Assembly: GCF_009905375.1 (NCBI RefSeq)
Contig: NC_133650.1
Coordinates: 61,829,628 to 61,893,627 of the forward strand
Length of the DNA stretch: 64,000 nucleotides
From: Apium graveolens
Taxonomy: Eukaryota > Streptophyta > Magnoliopsida > Apiales > Apiaceae
Reading direction: 5' to 3'
A program made the translations under genes and the position numbers. The notes under the pieces were generated by a model. The model did not search any database, was not told the origin of the DNA, and worked only from the letters and a program-made list of their open reading frames with translations. This document shows positions 58,801-64,000 of the stretch, in pieces (within the stretch, counting starts at the first letter, position 1; each line of letters begins with the position of its first letter).

Positions 58801-60030
58801 AGATTCTGTCCTCAGAATCTGACTTAACTAAATAAGTGAGGATATTTGTCAAGAAATTCCGACTCTAACTTTCAGGTAGACTCTTCGACTCAGGGATTTA
58901 TTCAAGGCATACTTACCATAGATATAAATTCATTACTAAGGACTCGCTTTTAACGATCTAGGATTGGATCAATTATTTCATGCTGAACAAATTTGGATGA
59001 GAGCCCGCTGGCTCCTAATCAATGGCTTGATTCAAATTAGAAGCATATCGCTTTAACATTGTCACCTATATCATTTTAAATATATATATACAACTGCAGC
59101 AGCCATGACAACTCATGGCAACTATACCTATATTTATCAAAATCTCGAATGACTCACTGTATTGAGGACTCAACTTGTCCCATTCTGCTCAAACTTAACC
59201 AATCTCTGTTAGGGTAAAACTTTTATCTATACCCCGATCCTCATTCTATCTATTCATATTGCTTCGATAAAAATCCACTTTCTTTCTTTGTCTAATCCGA
59301 GTGGTTTCAACTCTCTTCCGAACCAACTCCACTACACTCTTGAGGTACTGAGCTAATTCAGGATTTAGTAATATCTTTACTTCCACTTTTTCTATCAACT
59401 CCTCAATGATCTTAATAATAACAAATTATCTTTTCTACTCAAGACATCTATCCCTAAATGGACCCTTCCTGGTAGGTAGTCACTTAAACAACCATAGTTC
59501 ATAATCAATTTTAATCAAGTTCTCATACTTTTGAAGCTTAGTATACAATTCCTACATATCAACCTTTCATAGACACTTCTTTAAGCTTTCAACTTGACCT
59601 TCCATAGCCCTTAGATGGGCAAGGATGTTATCAATAAATACGATTATACCATGCAAGCATTCCAGATACACCATATTCCTTATTTTCTTATAGACAATTA
59701 ATACATTCGTTACTCCGCCTATTATTACCAAAACTTACAGCACTCATAACCCATTCTATGCAGGGTTACTTATTCTTATTCGTCGACTTTTCTAATTTCT
59801 GATAATCATCATGTAATTTCATACATCCATCCTTCTTTCCTATAAATCACATTGGTACACAACACAGAATACACCTTGTATCATTATTCTTTCATTTCCC
59901 AATTCAAAAGTTTCCTTCTCAATATCCTTTACATGTGCTAGTTACACATTCTCTTCTTGCTTATGTCCTTCAATACTTATCCTAATATTAGCTTCCGTAG
60001 ATATTATCATTTGCTTCTTCCGGTAATCAA
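58801..60030 (-). pseudogene. Scattered pol remnants of Gypsy-C
   Basis: About 1.2 kb stands where some 3 kb of pol is expected. Minus-strand islands in order are a protease/RT-entry piece near 59830 (YRKEGWMYEI, like [11 protein letters not shown]), an RT catalytic-box piece near 59630-59660 (GIIVFIDNI) and an RNase H end near 59455 (GIDVLSRKDN). Stops and large deletions separate them, and no integrase motif is seen. The element could not have encoded its own enzymes in this state. Confidence 0.65.
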
Positions 60031-61224
60031 TTATTGTCCTGGTTCCTTATCAGGGTCTTGAGCAGCTAAACTTTTAATCACATTACAAGTCTTAGCCTTG
60101 GCTGTACTGGACATCAAACCTTTTGATGCACTACCTCCCATGCTATCTCGGGAAGTACTTCTACAATTCCTGGCAACATGCCCTATCTTGCCACAGTTAT
60201 AACATACGACTCCTGGATTTTCCACCTTACATTCTGACGCATAATGTCCCTTCTGACTACACCTAAAACATTCAGTATTTGCTTTACACCTTCCACCATG
60301 CCTCTTACCGCATTGCTTACACTCCGATATAGACGATTTAACCGAGTTGGCTTGAGTAGAGCTAGCTGAGGTGTTACTAATTCTATTTAAAGAAATACTT
60401 TTCTCTCCAAATTCTTTATTCTTACTCCTTCCGACCTTTTTATGAGACTTCTGACTGGATCCTTCTTGACCTGATGCTTCTTCCATATCATCAATCTTTC
60501 GCTTCTTATCTTTTCATTCTCTAGCAGCTAACTTCTGATCAAATTCAATTACTAAGGCGGCCTGAACTACGGAAGGATACGTCTTGAGTTGCAATGCCAC
60601 CACTCCACTACGAATTTCAGGCTTCAATCCTTGTTGAAACCTCCTTGCCTTCTGAGCTTCAGAGCACACATAATCTGGTATAAATCTAGCCAACTCTGTG
60701 AACTTAGCCTCATACTCAGCTACATATCTGTCACCTTGCTTCAGTTCTAGAAACTCAATTTCCATTTGGTTCCTTACACAGTCAAAAAAATATTTTTCCA
60801 AAAATAACTTAGTAAACCTAGCCCATGGAACAGGGCCTTCTCCTTCTTACGCTTTGGTTAACTCCCACCAGTAATTTGCTTCATTTTTCAAGAAATAGCT
60901 TGCATAATCAGTCTTAAGATTCTCATTTACTTGAACAAGATTAAAAGCTTTCTCCATCTCTTTTAACCATGCTCCAGCAGCTACTGGATTAGGTTCACCT
61001 TTAAACTTAGGAGGGTTAACATTCTGAAAGGATTTGAAACTACCACTTTGGTTCACTCCTTGTTGTTACTGCTGCAACAATAGTTGCTGTTGCTGAACCT
61101 GTTGGATTAACTGCAACTGTTGTTGCTGCTGCTGACGTAACAAGTCTAGAATTTCATTTATAGTTGGACTCTCCGTAAAACTACTACTATTTCCTTTAGA
61201 CTGGGTAGCTTTCTTGGGTGGCAT
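60031..61224 (-). pseudogene. gag: gag of Gypsy-C (three stops)
   Basis: The ATG at 61224 (MPPKKATQSK) follows an acceptor-like TATTTCAG. One frame reaches a TAA at 60031. Stops lie at 61066-61068 (within a Gln-rich run), 60847 and 60514. The retrotrans_gag core shows WLKEMEKAFNLVQVNENLKT, KNEANYWWELTKA and LKQGDRYVAEYEAKFTELAR. A Lys/Ser-rich linker leads to three Cys-His clusters: CKQCGKRHGGRC, CFRCSQKGHYASEC and CYNCGKIGHVARNC. It is related to Gypsy-A gag (similar core and Gln-rich N terminus) but clearly another family. Gag alone kept near full length beside a collapsed pol is notable. Confidence 0.88.
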
Positions 61225-62734
61225 CTTCCTGAAATATATAAATGAGTTTATTCAATAACAAAAATATTTAACAAAAGGTATCACCATTTAAACGGTGCAC
61301 CTGTATCAGGAAAATGCTACCCAATCACATTACCCATGTCTTTAATATCGGGGTCCCTTTACAAAAGAAATTCAAATTAGCAGAATTAGCAACAATAGCA
61401 GTAACAGAATCAACAACAGTTCAAAAATCAAAATACAAAGAAACTAAATACCGTAGCACGGTTCCTCAATGTAACAACAACTAACCAACTTCCCATCACT
61501 ACTTAAGTACAACATCTAAATTTCTCTAACATTCCACAAAAGTCAGCTGAATATATTAATCATATACTATGTAGAACAAGCCAATAAATCGAGTCAAGCT
61601 CACTGACTCTACTAAGCATCATCGTCCATGTTTCAACCAATCCTTTTTCTAAGGATGATTTCTTGTCACCCGAAAGTAGCCCATCAACCATTAATTTACT
61701 TTTCCTGAGGTTATAATTCCATCGTTAGGTCCTAAATTCTCACGATTACCATTATTCTTAAATGATATACTGATATAGGACTTCTGTTCTTCTTAACAGT
61801 CACTTTCGCTTGATTTTAACAACGAAAACCATCTAATCGCATAAATTCATTTCCATAGAATATCCGATGAAATTTTCGGCTCAAGGAAATCGAATAAGAA
61901 GCAGTGAAGAAGAAAATGTAGGTATGACTGAGAGCAACAATACAAGTACATAAGATGGCCAGTCTTAGTACCATACGGTCAGAACACATAACTCGGTGGT
62001 GTCCCACCAGACCCTTTTGTCACATAGACAAATGGTCAATTCATATGCATTGTTTACCCCAATCACCCGAAAAGTCACCAAGGGAAAGAACAATATTCAG
62101 GTAAGAAATTCACAAATAGAAAAGAAAGAGTCTGATTTATAAGGAGATCAACAAGACCCTAAGTAGCTTACCTCGGGTTCACAACTTTCTCACAAGAAAG
62201 ATAAACAACTTATGGAATAGGAAACGATTACTCTGGAGATAAAATACGTTTAAAGAAAGAAACAAAAGAGTTCAAAGATGTCACCTCCCATTCTGATCCA
62301 CATTCACTACCAAGCTTAGTCATCATAACAGCCCATAACTATTATCACGCTATCCGAACTCACCAAGATCACATAATCAATCCAATAACATTCCTTGCTA
62401 CAGAAAATGCGATATTTAGAAATAACGGGGGCGTCTTCTCAGCTAACACAACAAGAGCTCGCTCAATGCTGAATTTTCGCAATCAGATTCATTTTCTCGA
62501 GGGAAAACTAGAAATCTCTACCGAACGTTATTAATAATAGATATACGAAGGAAATATACTCTAGGTTAGGGCAGTTCCAGTCAATCCTCAATAAACGTCA
62601 GGGTTACGCTTCCGAAACCCTTGACTAAACTTATAGACTCGCTCCTCTGATTGAGTTGCTGACTCACATCTACACATAACCCTTCTTGCACTCTTATGAC
62701 TCCACTCTTAACCTAAATCAGGGACTCAAACCTG
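61225..62734 (-). other. Long untranslated leader of Gypsy-C
   Basis: 1.5 kb between primer site and gag with no convincing ORF (the 63-codon ORF at 61816-62007 is isolated and low-complexity). Several ATGs lie in it, so gag translation from an unspliced RNA would be poor. The acceptor-like TATTTCAG just before the gag ATG suggests that the leader is spliced; this is inference. Confidence 0.5.
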
Positions 62735-62749
62735 TAGCTCTGATACCAA
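62735..62749 (-). other. Primer-binding site of Gypsy-C (tRNA-Met)
   Basis: On the element strand TTGGTATCAGAGCTA follows the 5' LTR end after one base, matching the initiator tRNA-Met type. Confidence 0.9.
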
Positions 62750-62750
62750 C

Positions 62751-64000
62751 TGTGACGGCCTCAACCCCAGGGTCAGGAGTTGACGTCATCAACAACAATA
62801 ATAACAATTATAAATCAATCTAAAACATAACTACGACCCCTTTACCAAGACCTTTTCCAGGTTTAAGTATGACTCAGGTTAATCAACTAACACAACTAAA
62901 ACTTACAACAATCATCTCGACGCAGCTAACTTAACACAGCAACTCAACAGACCACCCTTGGTCTAACACAACCATCTCAGAGGAGTCCGACACGAAAGGA
63001 ACTAGAACTCTGCCCGACTATCACCGAAGAATCTCCTAGGCATCTGCAATATATATATAAAACATTCTGCAAGGGTGAGCAATTGCTTGCTCAGCAGCAC
63101 CACTATATGAATAACAAGTAAAATAGTTTAAAGTAAAACGGTTAGAGGAACAGAATTCATAACTTGCCAGAAACATATAAAACAATTGTAAACTGGATAT
63201 CAAAACTAGCATGCTCTGTAAAACAAGATCAACAGTTGTGTGCTGTGCATAAAAACCATAGTTAAATTTTAGCATGCTATTTCCATTTCCAAACCTTCCG
63301 TTCTATTACAGGAATCATAAAACCATCTGTCCCGTTACGGGGACCCAAAATCATTTGTTCCGTTACGGGTACCATAAACTTGTCCCATCACAGGACCTAT
63401 AAAACTTGTTCCTCTCCGGGAACCTCAAAATCGCTTTGCTTCATTAAACAATTTCAAAACTGAATTAATCAAATCTATTGGATGTTTAACGAGTGAAGAT
63501 AGCTGATCAGTCTACCCTCACCGGACAGCGATTAGCGGCCGTCCAGAAATAGAATATGTTCTGGAACTTAGGAAAAGAATAGCTAGGTCTTTCCCCACGC
63601 TGGACTAATCGGTTAAACAGAATGCACAACCCAATTAGCCACTTACGCAATCTCATGCTGGGACGTTACCGAATAATGGGCCTCTTACGCAAGTCCAATA
63701 GATCAACTGAATTCCCTTTTTGCCTTTTTCCAAAATTCCACGACATAGGTGGATCAAAACATTCTCTTTATCCAGTTTCCAAAATCATTATCACTTATCT
63801 CTTTTATATTTTCAAAACCAATTCTGTCATAGCACACTATTCAAGTCCTCTTTTCATTTAAATCACATTTAGAGAAAGGTGTTTTCAGAAGTTAATTTTC
63901 CCCAAAACATAATTTTAACAACATTTTCAAATACGGAGGATACGTAACTTAAAACATTTCTATTCCATTATGAGAATAAAACATTTAATTATTCATATGC
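62751..64000 (-). repeat. 5' LTR of Gypsy-C, partial (runs off the window)
   Basis: It begins TGTGACGGCCTCAACCCC like 42350. It contains the GCTCACCCTT complement at 63071-63080, CTGATCAG at 63503-63510 and a hairpin-repeat block (63297-63432) missing from the left LTR. 1250 bp are visible of an expected 3.2-3.4 kb. An ORF in it (63622-63861) recurs in the left LTR at 42979-43209 and is a shared LTR opening, not a gene. Confidence 0.92.
63297..63432. repeat. Five tandem ~27-bp units, most with a small inverted repeat
   Basis: Units start near 63297, 63328, 63357, 63381 and 63407 and run as CCGTT-type loops closed by short complementary arms, for example GTCCCGTTACGGGGAC and GTTCCTCTCCGGGAAC, each followed by an A-rich CATAAA or CAAAAT. 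The left LTR keeps only the last part (near 42775), inside a ~245-bp difference. Confidence 0.75.

Larger units (their letters stand above)
42350..64000 (-). mobile_element. Gypsy-C: Ty3/Gypsy element split by Copia-2 and by the window end
   Basis: Left LTR pieces at 42350-43193 and 56462-58783 flank Copia-2. A polypurine tract follows, then a shrunken pol, gag (60031-61224), a leader, the primer site (62735-62749) and the right LTR starting at 62751, which runs off the window. It is minus strand, so the left LTR is the 3' one. The right LTR carries about 245 bp absent from the left. Pol is reduced to about 1.2 kb of scattered remnants, so the element is non-autonomous or decayed. The left flank is ATTTC (42345-42349), inside Copia-3 ORF3b. 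Confidence 0.9.

Overview
The window is plant nuclear DNA made almost entirely of nested LTR retrotransposons; I found no host gene, tRNA, rRNA or CRISPR. The plant call rests on primer-binding sites matching the 3' end of initiator tRNA-Met, Sirevirus-type Copia polyproteins, Ty3/Gypsy polyproteins with chromovirus (Tekay/Del-like) endings, and LTRs up to 4.2 kb. An AT-rich eudicot is likely; genus cannot be told from the sequence. Element names (Gypsy-A/B/C, Copia-1/2/3/X) are mine.

Layout from outside in, fixed by LTR ends and 5-bp target-site duplications (TSDs). (1) Copia-X: an LTR and 3'-end fragment at 36982-37234, the oldest visible layer. (2) Gypsy-A, minus strand, runs from left of the window to 36981; its 5' LTR is 33134-36981. 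(3) Copia-1, minus, 53-27142, TSD ATTTC, sits seven codons before the end of Gypsy-A pol. (4) Gypsy-B, plus, 1189-15033, TSD TCAGA, sits inside a large accessory ORF of Copia-1. (5) Copia-3, minus, starts at 37235 inside Copia-X. It carries a 1.1-kb solo LTR (39485-40579) and is cut at 42350 by (6) Gypsy-C, minus, which runs past the window end. (7) Copia-2, plus, 43194-56461, TSD GCACA, lies inside the 3' LTR of Gypsy-C.

Copia-1, -2 and -3 are one family, about 13.2 kb when empty. Besides gag and pol it carries a 3' module: a ~91-codon ORF (here ORF3a) with its own TATA box and a 20-bp palindrome upstream, then a ~1240-codon ORF (ORF3b) with a bipartite nuclear-localisation-like motif, a coiled coil and no evident membrane segment. 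Gag and pol are in one frame but separated by two conserved stop codons beside a splice-acceptor-like sequence. The family is also studded with a 10-bp motif, AAGTWCTGAY. Copia-1 has intact gag and pol and LTRs identical by eye; Copia-2 LTRs differ by about 3% and its genes are broken.

The three Gypsy elements belong to different families but share LTR terminal sequence and two short internal LTR motifs. Gypsy-B is notable: its two 4.1-kb LTRs differ by only about 15 substitutions, yet its coding region is dead and scrambled, so it was probably mobilised by another element. All alignments were by eye; percentages and ages are approximate.
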